Shown: piece by piece, positions 19,620 to 27,596 of the stretch
Layout: every line of letters starts with the position of its first letter
Numbering within the stretch: position 1 is the first letter of the stretch
NCBI RefSeq assembly: GCF_009807095.1
Contig: NZ_WUCC01000008.1
Coordinates: 62,001 to 126,000 of the forward strand
DNA: 64,000 bases
Source of the DNA: Rathayibacter sp. VKM Ac-2754
GTDB taxonomy: Bacteria > Actinomycetota > Actinomycetes > Actinomycetales > Microbacteriaceae
Reading direction: 5' to 3'
The notes under the pieces: generated by a model
What the model saw: the letters and a program-made list of their open reading frames with translations, nothing else
Database searches by the model: none
Told to the model about the DNA's origin: nothing
Made by a program: the position numbers and the translations under genes

Positions 19620-19625
19620 TAGCGT
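19620..19625 (+). promoter_or_regulatory. Leaderless-type -10 box of the reductase gene
   Basis: TAGCGT is followed by exactly six bases and then the ATG at 19632, so transcription would start at or next to the start codon. No ribosome site fits in between. Confidence 0.55.
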
Positions 19626-19631
19626 GCGGGC

Positions 19632-20648
19632 ATGACGACTGACGACTTCGGCTCGTACGTGGAGAAGAACGGCTTCCACCGCGACACCAACTACATCCCG
19701 ACGCGCATCACGGCCGACGGCCGCGACGGCTTCCCGGTCGAGGCCGGCCGATACCGACTCGTGGTCGCGCGCGCGTGTCCGTGGGCGAACCGCGCCGTGA
19801 TCGTGCGCCGCCTGCTCGGCCTCGAGGACGCGCTCTCCATGGGGATCTGCGGCCCGACGCACGACAAGCGCAGCTGGACCTTCGACCTCGATCCCGGCGG
19901 CGTGGATCCGGTGCTCGGCATCCCCCGCCTGCAGGACGCGTTCCTCAAGCGCTTCCCCGACTACCCGCGCGGCATCACCGTGCCGGCGATCGTCGACATC
20001 CCGACCGGCGAGGTCGTCACCAACGACTACCCGGTGATGACGCTCGACTTCTCGACGGAGTGGACCGCGTTCCACCGCGAGGGCGCTCCGGACCTCTACC
20101 CCGAGAAGCACCGCGACGAGATCGACGAGGTCGCCGAGCTCGTCTTCCACGACGTGAACAACGGCGTCTACAAGTGCGGCTTCGCCGGCTCGCAGAAGTC
20201 GTACGAGCGCGCCTACGACCGGCTCTGGGCCCGCCTCGACTGGCTCGAGGAGCGCCTGTCGACGCAGCGCTACCTCGTCGGCGACACGATCACCGAGGCG
20301 GATGTGCGCCTCTTCACGACGCTCGCGCGCTTCGACGCCGTCTACTACAGCCACTTCAAGGCCAACCGGAACCTGCTCTCGGCGATGCCGGCGCTCTGGG
20401 GCTACGCGCGCGACCTGTTCGCGACTCCGGGATTCGGCGACACGATCGACTTCAGCCACATCAAGTCGCACTACTACGAGGTCCAGCGCGACATCAACCC
20501 GACCGGAGTGGTGCCCAAGGGCCCAGATCTGTCGGGCTGGCTCGTGCCGTCAGGCCGCGAGGAGCTCGGCGGCCGCCCGTTCGGCGACGGCACTCCTCCC
20601 CCGCCCCCGATCGAGTCGGAGCGCGTGCCCGCCGGACACGGAGCCTGA
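19632..20648 (+). CDS. Xi-class glutathione transferase-like quinone reductase (YqjG/ECM4 family)
   Basis: Thioredoxin-fold reductase that removes thiol adducts from hydroquinones. The 338-residue product has the active-site segment ARACPWANR with catalytic Cys at about residue 49, VPAIVDIPTGEVVTNDYPVM after the fold's cis-proline, and the helical C-terminal domain with YLVGDTITEADVRLFTTLARFD. Length and motifs match the xi class. Actinobacteria generally use mycothiol rather than glutathione, so the natural thiol may be mycothiol (inference). The proline-rich C-terminal tail of about 25 residues looks disordered. Confidence 0.9.
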   Translation: MTTDDFGSYVEKNGFHRDTNYIPTRITADGRDGFPVEAGRYRLVVARACPWANRAVIVRRLLGLEDALSMGICGPTHDKRSWTFDLDPGGVDPVLGIPRLQDAFLKRFPDYPRGITVPAIVDIPTGEVVTNDYPVMTLDFSTEWTAFHREGAPDLYPEKHRDEIDEVAELVFHDVNNGVYKCGFAGSQKSYERAYDRLWARLDWLEERLSTQRYLVGDTITEADVRLFTTLARFDAVYYSHFKANRNLLSAMPALWGYARDLFATPGFGDTIDFSHIKSHYYEVQRDINPTGVVPKGPDLSGWLVPSGREELGGRPFGDGTPPPPPIESERVPAGHGA

Positions 20649-20651
20649 CGC

Positions 20652-20719
20652 CGAGGGGACCCCGGACCGTCGAGACAGCCTGCCCTCGAGGGCGGCCTCG
20701 ACGGTCCGGGGTCCCCTCG
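20652..20719. terminator. Long hairpin, copy 1 of the GGACCGTCGAG family
   Basis: Perfect 23-bp inverted arms (20652-20674 and 20697-20719) enclose a 22-base loop that itself contains the palindrome GCCCTCGAGGGC. It follows the reductase gene and precedes gnd. A second copy with identical 23-22-23 geometry is at 41728-41795. Confidence 0.65.
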
Positions 20720-20827
20720 CCGCACAGCCGTGCGCCGCGATCGCGACGGACGTGCGCCGCGACCCGGGCACCGCGGAGGGGCGCGGCGATAGCCTGGAGA
20801 TCCTGAACGCGTACGTCGAGGAGAACC

Positions 20828-22285
20828 GTGTCTGACAAGCCCACCGCCACCGCCAACATCGGAGTCGTCGGTCTGGCGGTGATGGGCTCGAACCTCGCCC
20901 GCAACCTCGCCAGCCGCGAGGGCAACACCGTCGCCGTCTTCAACCGCTCCTACGGGCGCACCGAGACGCTGATCACCGAGCACCCCGAGGCCGGCTTCGT
21001 CGCCTCGGAGACGATCGAGGACTTCGCCGCCTCGCTCAGCACCCCGCGCACCGCGATCATCATGGTCCAGGCGGGCCGCGGCACCGACGCCGTGATCGAG
21101 CAGCTGACGAAGGTGTTCGAGCCCGGCGACATCATCGTCGACGGAGGCAACGCCCTCTTCACCGACACCATCCGCCGCGAGAAGACGGTCCGCGAGACCG
21201 GCATCCACTTCGTCGGCACCGGCATCTCGGGCGGCGAGGAGGGCGCGCTGAAGGGCCCGTCGATCATGCCAGGCGGCTCGGTCGAGTCGTACAAGACGCT
21301 CGGCCCGATCCTCTCCTCGATCGCCGCGGTCGCCGAGGGCGAGCCCTGCGTCACGCACATCGGCACCGACGGCGCCGGCCACTTCGTCAAGATGATCCAC
21401 AACGGCATCGAGTACGCCGACATGCAGCTCATCGCCGAGGCGTACGACCTGCTCCGCACCGTCGGCGGCCACGAGCCCGCCGCGATCGCCGAGGTCTTCG
21501 ACGCGTGGAACAAGGGCGACCTCGAGTCGTACCTGATCGAGATCACCGCCGAGGTCCTCCGCCAGGTCAACGCCGACACCGGCAAGCCCTTCATCGACGT
21601 CGTGCTCGACCAGGCCGGCTCGAAGGGCACCGGAGTCTGGACCGTGCAGAACGCGCTCGACCTGGGCGTGCCCGTCGGCGGCATCGCCGAGGCCGTCTTC
21701 GCCCGCGCCGTCTCCTCGAAGCCCGAGCAGCGCGCCGCCGTGCAGAAGCGCGTCACCTCGCGCCCGACCCCCGTCGCCCTCTACGACGGCTTCGAGGACG
21801 ACGTCCGCGCCGCCCTCTACGCCTCGAAGGTCGTCGCCTACTCGCAGGGCTTCGACGCGATCATCGCCGGTGCCGAGAAGTACGGCTGGGAGATCGACAA
21901 GGGCGCCGTCGCGAAGATCTGGCGCGCGGGCTGCATCATCCGCGCCCAGTTCCTCAACCGCATCGTCGACGCGTACGCCGAGGACGCGAGCATCACCACG
22001 CTCCTCGAGGACCCGTACTTCGCCGAGGCCGTCGCCAACGGCGAGGCCGCCTGGCGCCGCATCGTCTCGACCGCCGCGCTCTCGGGCGTCCCGATCCCCG
22101 GCTTCGGCGCGGCGCTGTCGTACTACGACTCGCTCTCGTCGGTGCGCCTCCCCGCAGCGCTCGTGCAGGGCCAGCGCGACTTCTTCGGCGCGCACACCTA
22201 CCAGCGCGTCGACAAGGAGGGCACCTTCCACACGCTGTGGTCCGGCGACCGCACCGAGGTCGAGCAGGACCCCTCGACCCACTAG
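20828..22285 (+). CDS. gnd: 6-phosphogluconate dehydrogenase, decarboxylating
   Basis: NADP-dependent oxidative step of the pentose phosphate pathway giving ribulose 5-phosphate and CO2. The 485-residue product has the dinucleotide fold GVVGLAVMGSNLARN near the N-terminus, GTGISGGEEGA, the catalytic-lysine motif GAGHFVKMIHNGIEY and the C-terminal IPGFGAALSYYDS...QGQRDFFGAH. The GTG start follows a GAGGAGAAC ribosome site, and a TAGCCT -10-like box is about 40 bases upstream. The long tetrameric form (about 480 residues) fits. Confidence 0.97.
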   Translation: MSDKPTATANIGVVGLAVMGSNLARNLASREGNTVAVFNRSYGRTETLITEHPEAGFVASETIEDFAASLSTPRTAIIMVQAGRGTDAVIEQLTKVFEPGDIIVDGGNALFTDTIRREKTVRETGIHFVGTGISGGEEGALKGPSIMPGGSVESYKTLGPILSSIAAVAEGEPCVTHIGTDGAGHFVKMIHNGIEYADMQLIAEAYDLLRTVGGHEPAAIAEVFDAWNKGDLESYLIEITAEVLRQVNADTGKPFIDVVLDQAGSKGTGVWTVQNALDLGVPVGGIAEAVFARAVSSKPEQRAAVQKRVTSRPTPVALYDGFEDDVRAALYASKVVAYSQGFDAIIAGAEKYGWEIDKGAVAKIWRAGCIIRAQFLNRIVDAYAEDASITTLLEDPYFAEAVANGEAAWRRIVSTAALSGVPIPGFGAALSYYDSLSSVRLPAALVQGQRDFFGAHTYQRVDKEGTFHTLWSGDRTEVEQDPSTH

Positions 22286-22298
22286 TCGGCGACACGGC

Positions 22299-22334
22299 GA
22301 AGGCGCTCCCGCACCGAGGTGCAGGGGCGCCTTC
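22299..22334. terminator. Two-way terminator hairpin between gnd and the glucosidase gene
   Basis: Arms 22299-22314 and 22319-22334 form a 16-bp stem with two mismatches and a 4-base loop, in the short gap between two convergent genes. Confidence 0.6.
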
Positions 22335-22358
22335 GTCGTCGCGGTCAGCGCAGTCCGG

Positions 22359-24008
22359 TCAGCGCAGCCAGACGGTGGTGTCCGGAGGCAGCACGCCGTC
22401 GAGCGGTCCGCTCGCCAGGAGCACCTCGCCCTCGGGCAGCGCGGCAGCGGTGTCGCCGAAGTTCGTCACCGAGCGCCAGCCGTTGGGGCGCGCGAAGTGC
22501 AGGACGCCCTCCTGGCCGTCCCGCCACTCCAGCTGCTCGTCGGTCTGCAGCGCGTGCCGGAGCGCGAGGGCGCGGCGGTAGAGCGACAGGGTCGACTCCT
22601 CCCGCAGCTCCTCGGCCTCGACGGAGGCGTCGGCGAACCAGGTGGGCTGCGGCAGGTGCGCGCCGCCCGGACCGAAGCCGAAGGAGGTGCCCGTCGACTC
22701 CCACGGCAGCGGCACCCGGCAGCCGTCGCGACCGACGTCGGTCCCGCCGCTGCGGAAGAAGGTCGGGTCCTGGCGCTCGGCGTCGGGGATGCCGGCGACC
22801 TCGTGCAGGCCCAGCTCCTCGCCCTGGTAGAGGTAGGCCGATCCCGGCAGGGCCAGCAGGAGGAGGGTCGCGGCACGGGCGCGGCGGAGCCCCTTCTCGC
22901 GGTCGAGGGCCGGCTCCTCCCCTCCGCTCAGCAGCCACTGCTTCGCGGGGGCGACCGGAGCCTCGCCCTGCGCGGGCAGGCCGTAGCGGGTCGCGTGCCG
23001 CACCACGTCGTGGTTCGAGAGCACCCACGTGGTCGAGGAGCCCGACTCCGCGGCCAGCTCGAGGTTGAACGAGATCAGGCGGCGCACGGTGTCGGCGTCG
23101 AAGTCGGCCTCGAGCAGGTCGAAGTTGAAGGCCTGGCCGAGTCCTTCGGGGCTCGCGTAGCGGGCCCGCCTCGACGCGTCGACCCACGCCTCCGCCACCG
23201 CGGTGCGCGGCGGATCGTAGGAGTCGAAGAGCGCCCGCCACTCGGCGTACACCTCGTGCACCTCGTCGCGGTCCCAGAAGGGGTGGCTGCCGTCGAGGCG
23301 CTGCTCGACGAGCTCGGCGGAGGCGGCGAGCGGCTCGGTCAGATCCTTCACCAGCGAGTGCGCGACGTCGATCCGGAAGCCGTCGACCCCGCGGTCGGAC
23401 CAGAAGCGGAGAGTCCGGAGGAAGTCGTCGCGGATCTCGCGGTTCGCCCAGTTCCAGTCGGGCTGCTCCCTCGCGAACAGGTGCAGGTACCACTGTCCGT
23501 CACCGACCGGCTCCCAGGCCGGGCCCCCGAAGACCGACTCCCAGTCGCTCGGCGGCAGGGCTCCGTCGGTGCCGCGGCCGTCGCGGAACACGTAGCGCTC
23601 CCGCTCGGGCGATCCCTTCGGGGCGGCGAGCGCCTCCTGGAACCACGGGTGCAGGTCGGAGGAGTGGTTCGGCACGATGTCGACGATCACACGGAGGCCC
23701 GCCTCGTGCAGCAGCGCCGTCATCTCGTCGAACTCGGCGAGCGTCCCGATCCGCGGGTCGACGTCGCGGTAGTCGGCCACGTCGTAGCCGCCGTCGGCGA
23801 GCGCCGACGGGTAGAACGGGCTGAGCCAGACCGCGTCCACCCCGAGCTCCCTCAGGTACGGGATGCGCTGGATGATCCCCGCGAGATCCCCGATCCCGTC
23901 CCCGTTCGCATCCGCGAAGCTCCGCGGGTAGATCTGGTACACCGCCGCCTGCCGCCACCACAGCGCGTCGTCCTTCGTCCCGCTCCTCGTGAGCACCGTG
24001 TCTGTCAC
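22359..24008 (-). CDS. GH13 alpha-glucosidase (oligo-1,6-glucosidase-like)
   Basis: Retaining alpha-glucosidase acting on short alpha-glucosides; cytoplasmic, with no signal peptide. The 549-residue product has conserved region I DIVPNHSSD (about residues 110-118), region II GFRIDVAH with nucleophile Asp214, region III AVAEAWVD with acid/base Glu273 and region IV LSNHDVVRH with Asp334. The N-terminal DALWWRQAAVYQIYPRSFAD and the QPDWNW motif place it with alpha-glucosidases of the oligo-1,6-glucosidase/GH13_30 type. The importer and ROK regulator genes just upstream suggest that it hydrolyses the imported sugar. Confidence 0.92.
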   Translation of the reverse strand: MTDTVLTRSGTKDDALWWRQAAVYQIYPRSFADANGDGIGDLAGIIQRIPYLRELGVDAVWLSPFYPSALADGGYDVADYRDVDPRIGTLAEFDEMTALLHEAGLRVIVDIVPNHSSDLHPWFQEALAAPKGSPERERYVFRDGRGTDGALPPSDWESVFGGPAWEPVGDGQWYLHLFAREQPDWNWANREIRDDFLRTLRFWSDRGVDGFRIDVAHSLVKDLTEPLAASAELVEQRLDGSHPFWDRDEVHEVYAEWRALFDSYDPPRTAVAEAWVDASRRARYASPEGLGQAFNFDLLEADFDADTVRRLISFNLELAAESGSSTTWVLSNHDVVRHATRYGLPAQGEAPVAPAKQWLLSGGEEPALDREKGLRRARAATLLLLALPGSAYLYQGEELGLHEVAGIPDAERQDPTFFRSGGTDVGRDGCRVPLPWESTGTSFGFGPGGAHLPQPTWFADASVEAEELREESTLSLYRRALALRHALQTDEQLEWRDGQEGVLHFARPNGWRSVTNFGDTAAALPEGEVLLASGPLDGVLPPDTTVWLR

Positions 24009-24060
24009 GTGTTTCCTTCCCTTGATTGGTCTGTTTCGTTCACGCCACCCCGCTGAGGAC

Positions 24061-24102
24061 GTGGACCTCGTTACGCCCGCTGCGCGGCCTACTCGATCAG
24101 CA
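24061..24102. repeat. Fragment (one arm) of the REP-pair element
   Basis: About 42 bases matching the complement of the left arm of the 123-bp element, with its GCCCGC-TGC-GCGGGC-type core degraded to CGCCCGCTGCGCGGCC. The other arm is missing. Confidence 0.6.
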
Positions 24103-24117
24103 GAGGCTGCCCCTGCG

Positions 24118-24195
24118 GCTCACGCGCAGCGCGGCCTTCCCCTGCTCGCGCACAGCGCGGCTTTCCCTGGCTCGCGCGCAGCGCGGCCCACCGCC
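24118..24195. repeat. Tandem repeat, three units of 26 bp
   Basis: Units of the form GCTCGCGC-CAGCGCGGC-TTTCCCT start at 24118, 24144 and 24170; the third is incomplete at its end. All three frames of the region look non-coding. Confidence 0.6.
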
Positions 24196-24220
24196 TACCG
24201 CGTCCCCCGGAGCTGAGCCC

Positions 24221-24318
24221 GCGGGTCTCGGGGTGGTCAGCTGCAAGGCGGAGGAGGGCGCGATACCGGCGGTATCGCAACCGACGACAACGCCGCAGAT
24301 GGCCGCCCCGAGGCCCGC
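24221..24318. repeat. Gene-end structured element, copy 1
   Basis: Outer arms 24221-24238 and 24301-24318 pair over 18 bases (three G-T pairs). The inner hairpin is GCGATACC-GGC-GGTATCGC. The element stops five bases from the stop codon of the permease gene that ends at 24324. Copies 2 and 3 are at 30855-30952 and 37135-37236. Confidence 0.7.
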
Positions 24319-24323
24319 GTGCC

Positions 24324-25223
24324 CTACTTGATGGCGCCCTGAGTAACGCCGGACATGACCCAGCGCTGGGTGAAGAGGTAGACGATGATCGCCGGCGCCA
24401 TCGCCATCAGGTAGGAGGCGAAGGCGACGTTGTAGTCGTTGCTGAACTGGGTCTGGAAGATCTTCTGCAGCACCGGCAGCGTCTGCAGCGACGGGTCGGA
24501 GGTGATCAGCGACGGCATCATGAAGTCGTTCCAGGAGGCGAGGAAGGCGAAGATGCCGACCGTCGCGCTCATCGGGGCGAGCAGCGGGAACACCAGCCGC
24601 CAGAACACCTGGTTCGTCGACGCCCCGTCGAGGCGGGCGCTCTCCTCGAGCTCCTCCGGCAGCGAGCGGAGGAACGCGGTGAACAGCATCACGCTGAACG
24701 AGAGCTGGAACATCACGTGCAGGATCGCGACGCCGATCGGGTTGTCGAGGCCGACGAGCCCGGTGAGCGACACCTGCGAGAGCGCGAGCACCGGGAACGG
24801 CAGGAACATCGCGGCCAGCAGGTAGAAGAACGACCAGCGGTAGAAGCGCTTGTCCCAGTTGCGCGAGATGGCGAACGCGGCCAGCGCGCTGAGGACGATG
24901 GTGCCGCCGACCGTGATCGCCGACACGAGCACCGAGATCGCGAAGCCGCGCGGGAAGTCGGTGAGGTTCCACGCCTGCACGAAGCCGTCGACCGAGAACG
25001 GCAGCGGGATCGAGAAGGCGTTGCCGTCGACCGCCTGCGCCGTGGTCTTGAAGGCCATCGTGAGCGTGACCCAGAGCGGGCCGATCACCGAGAGGGCGCA
25101 GATCGCGAGCACGATCGTGAGGAGGAGGCTGGAGCGCTTCCGCCGGGCGCCGCGGCGGGCGTCGGCGTTCACCGCCGGCCGGGTTCCGGGGAGGGACGGG
25201 GCGAGGGGGACCTGGCTGGTCAT
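24324..25223 (-). CDS. Carbohydrate ABC permease, MalG type
   Basis: Inner-membrane subunit of a sugar importer. The 299-residue product has six predicted helices, a large periplasmic loop after the first, and the EAA coupling loop ELEESARLDGASTNQVFWRLVFPLLAP. Its ATG overlaps the stop of the MalF-type gene (TGATG). With the MalF-type protein and the binding lipoprotein it forms a CUT1-family importer. No ATPase gene is nearby, so the system probably shares an MsiK-like ATPase encoded elsewhere (inference). Confidence 0.93.
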   Translation of the reverse strand: MTSQVPLAPSLPGTRPAVNADARRGARRKRSSLLLTIVLAICALSVIGPLWVTLTMAFKTTAQAVDGNAFSIPLPFSVDGFVQAWNLTDFPRGFAISVLVSAITVGGTIVLSALAAFAISRNWDKRFYRWSFFYLLAAMFLPFPVLALSQVSLTGLVGLDNPIGVAILHVMFQLSFSVMLFTAFLRSLPEELEESARLDGASTNQVFWRLVFPLLAPMSATVGIFAFLASWNDFMMPSLITSDPSLQTLPVLQKIFQTQFSNDYNVAFASYLMAMAPAIIVYLFTQRWVMSGVTQGAIK

Positions 25224-26155
25224 CAGAAGGCCGCCTTTCCGCGCGAGACGCGCAGTTGCACGAGCGCGATCACGAGCGCGATGAGGAAGAAGATCGTGGC
25301 GTTGGCCATCTGGTAGGCGTAGTCGCCGCTGGTGAAGCCCGAGAAGATCGTCATCGCGACGCTGCGGGTCGAGGTTCCGGGGCCGCCGTCGGTGAGGCCG
25401 ACGATGATGTCGTACGAGTTGAGGAAGTTCTTGAAGCCGATCACGAGGTTGATCACGACGTAGCCCGCGACGAGCGGGAGGGTGATCGAGCGCAGCTGAC
25501 CCCAGGCGGAGGCGCCGTCGAGCGATGCGGCCTCGTAGACGTCTCCGGGGATGGAGAGCACCCCGGCGATGTAGATCAGCAGGGCGGAGGGGACCGCCTG
25601 CCAGGCGGTCACGATCACGATCGCGAGCCACGCGAGGTTCGGGTCGGCCAGCATGCTGCTGGCGAGCGGCGTGAAGGCGATCGACTCGGCGAAGGCGGGC
25701 AGCGAGTTCGAGAACAGGAAGTTGAAGACGAACGCGATGATGATGCCCGAGACGACCATCGGCAGCACGAACACGGCGCGGAGGGCGACCTTGCCGCGGA
25801 TCTGCGACGTGAGAGCGATCGCGAGCAGGAACGCGACGACGTTCACCGCCACGACGGTGACCAGGGCGAGCAGGACCGTGAAGCCGTAGGAGGCGGCGAT
25901 CGCCGGGTCCGAGAACAGTGCGACGTAGTTCGTCAGTCCGATGAAGGACCACTCGCCGAAGCCGATCGAGTCGGTGAAGCTGAAGAAGACGCCCATCGCC
26001 GCGGGCAGGGTGATCGCGAGCGTGAAGAGCACGAGCGCGGGCAGCAGATACAGGAGGAAGGTCCTGTCGGTGCGCTGCCGGCGCCGTTGCGGGGCGGCCG
26101 GGCGGGGCGCCTCGGTCGGGCGCGCCTCCGCTCGGGTGGGGGCCTGGAGTGCCAT
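25223..26155 (-). CDS. Carbohydrate ABC permease, MalF type
   Basis: The 310-residue membrane protein has an N-terminal cytoplasmic tail rich in Arg and Pro, six helices, and the coupling loop DVYEAASLDGASAWGQLRSITLPLV. It ends with ALVQLRVSRGKAAF. The ATG start is at 26155, about 40 bases after the binding-protein gene. It is the middle gene of the importer operon. Confidence 0.93.
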   Translation of the reverse strand: MALQAPTRAEARPTEAPRPAAPQRRRQRTDRTFLLYLLPALVLFTLAITLPAAMGVFFSFTDSIGFGEWSFIGLTNYVALFSDPAIAASYGFTVLLALVTVVAVNVVAFLLAIALTSQIRGKVALRAVFVLPMVVSGIIIAFVFNFLFSNSLPAFAESIAFTPLASSMLADPNLAWLAIVIVTAWQAVPSALLIYIAGVLSIPGDVYEAASLDGASAWGQLRSITLPLVAGYVVINLVIGFKNFLNSYDIIVGLTDGGPGTSTRSVAMTIFSGFTSGDYAYQMANATIFFLIALVIALVQLRVSRGKAAF

Positions 26156-26193
26156 GGGTGTCTCGTCTCTGAGAGGTGGTGGGAAGCGGGGGG

Positions 26194-27477
26194 TCAGGAG
26201 CGGAACGCGATGCGCGCCCAGTCGGCGTCGACGGTGCGCAGCGTCGACGCGGGGTCGGAGCCGAGCACGATGCCCTGGAGGTAGTTCTGCAGCGGGATGT
26301 TCTGCGGCACGAGCTGCGAGGCCCCGAGGCTGAACGCGGCGCGGTCGTAGAACTCCTGCAGCTCGACGAGGGTCGGCTGCGTCACCGGGGGCGCGTCGGT
26401 CGTGACGCCGAACGCGTTGTTGTCGGCGTTGTACGCGTCGATGATCTCGGGCTGCATCAGGAAGGCCAGGAACTCGCGCGCCGCCTCCTTCTTCTCGGAG
26501 GCCTCGGGGATCCAGAGGGCGAGGTCGACGTTGACCCGCACCCGGCGGTCGTCGGGATCGTCGGTCATCGGCAGCGGGAACGCGCCGATCGAGAGGTCGG
26601 GCGCCGTCTTGGCGATCTCGCTCAGCGCCCACGGACCCTGGAACAGCATCGCGGCCTCGCCGTTCGAGAACGCGAGGTTGCCGTCTCCGTAGGCGCGGCT
26701 CGCCGCGTTGGGGTTCGAGTACGCGGCGACCTGCAGCATCTGGTCGACCGGGGCGGCGAAGTCCTTCTCGAACGACACCGGGGAGCCGGCTCCGACGTCG
26801 GCGCCCTGCTCCTTCAGCTGCGAGAAGAAGGCCTCGAGGTCGACGGTGCCGCCGACGGAGTAGTCGAACAGGCCCTGCGCGACCGTCCACGGATCCTTGT
26901 AGGTGCCGTAGATCGGGGTGATGCCCGCGGCGGTGAGCGCCTCGCAGACCGCGAGGAACTCGGTCCACGTCGTCGGCACCTCGAGCCCCTGCGCCGCGAA
27001 GATCTCGCGGTTGTAGAGCACCGCGGCCATCATCAGCGAGTACGGCAGGACGCTCGTGCGATCCGGGTAGGCCGCGGTCTGCTCGATCAGCGGCTGGATC
27101 GCGGGATTGATCCGCTTCGCCTCCGGCATGTCGGACAGATCGCTGAGGGCGCCCCGCTCGACGAAGCGCGCCACCTCGAAGTTGTAGTTGAGGCAGCCGA
27201 GGTCGGGCGGGTTGCTCCGCACGAAGCCGGCCGAGAGGTTCGAGGAGAAGTCGTGGACGACGCGGATCCGCGACTGCGACGCGTGGAAGCGGTCGATCAC
27301 GTCGCCGAAGTAGCCGATGACCTCGGGCTTGGACTGGAAGAAGGTGATCTCGGTCACGCCGCCCGAGGAGCCGGGCGAGGCGCAGGCCGACAGGCCGAGC
27401 GCCGCGGCGCCGGCTCCCGCGGCCGCGAGGAGGGCGCGCCGGCTGAGTCCGCCGGCGGTGGAGGGTGAAAGGGGCAC
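26194..27477 (-). CDS. Sugar-binding lipoprotein, family 1 solute-binding protein
   Basis: Captures sugar outside the cell for the importer. The 427-residue product has a twin-arginine-like LSRRALLAAAG and a lipobox LSAC with Cys at about residue 32. The mature part shows family features (ITFFQSKPEVIGYFGDVIDRFHASQ; GEAAMLFQGPWALSEI; KKEAAREFLAFLMQPE). The start is GTG after a GGGAG ribosome site. First gene of the operon, divergent from the ROK regulator gene. Confidence 0.93.
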   Translation of the reverse strand: MPLSPSTAGGLSRRALLAAAGAGAAALGLSACASPGSSGGVTEITFFQSKPEVIGYFGDVIDRFHASQSRIRVVHDFSSNLSAGFVRSNPPDLGCLNYNFEVARFVERGALSDLSDMPEAKRINPAIQPLIEQTAAYPDRTSVLPYSLMMAAVLYNREIFAAQGLEVPTTWTEFLAVCEALTAAGITPIYGTYKDPWTVAQGLFDYSVGGTVDLEAFFSQLKEQGADVGAGSPVSFEKDFAAPVDQMLQVAAYSNPNAASRAYGDGNLAFSNGEAAMLFQGPWALSEIAKTAPDLSIGAFPLPMTDDPDDRRVRVNVDLALWIPEASEKKEAAREFLAFLMQPEIIDAYNADNNAFGVTTDAPPVTQPTLVELQEFYDRAAFSLGASQLVPQNIPLQNYLQGIVLGSDPASTLRTVDADWARIAFRS

Positions 27478-27510
27478 GTCGTCGTCTCCCGTGGATCGTG
27501 GATAAGTTGC

Positions 27511-27554
27511 TGTGTCGACTAAATCTAATGAGAAAATCTAGTACGCGATGTACT
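27511..27554. promoter_or_regulatory. AT-rich operator region between importer operon and ROK gene
   Basis: In otherwise GC-rich DNA this stretch holds a direct repeat AAATCTA at 27521-27527 and 27534-27540 and the inverted repeat AGTAC-GCGAT-GTACT at 27540-27554. It lies between divergent genes and is the likely binding region of the ROK regulator. Confidence 0.5.
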
Positions 27555-27596
27555 GTTGCAGCCGATCCGCCCGGGGTCAAGAGGGAGGTGCAGCGG

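Larger units (their letters stand above)
24009..24323. other. Repeat-rich gap between glucosidase and permease genes
   Basis: Contains three things described separately: a fragment of the REP-pair element (24061-24102), a 26-bp tandem repeat (24118-24195) and copy 1 of the gene-end element (24221-24318). I see no gene. Confidence 0.6.

Noticed and set aside
24181-24320. Small proteins encoded in the gene-end elements (frames reading RYRRYRALLRLA on the minus strand)
   Set aside because: The same arginine-rich frame appears in all three copies only because the DNA is repeated. There is no ribosome site, and the conserved feature is base pairing, not codons.
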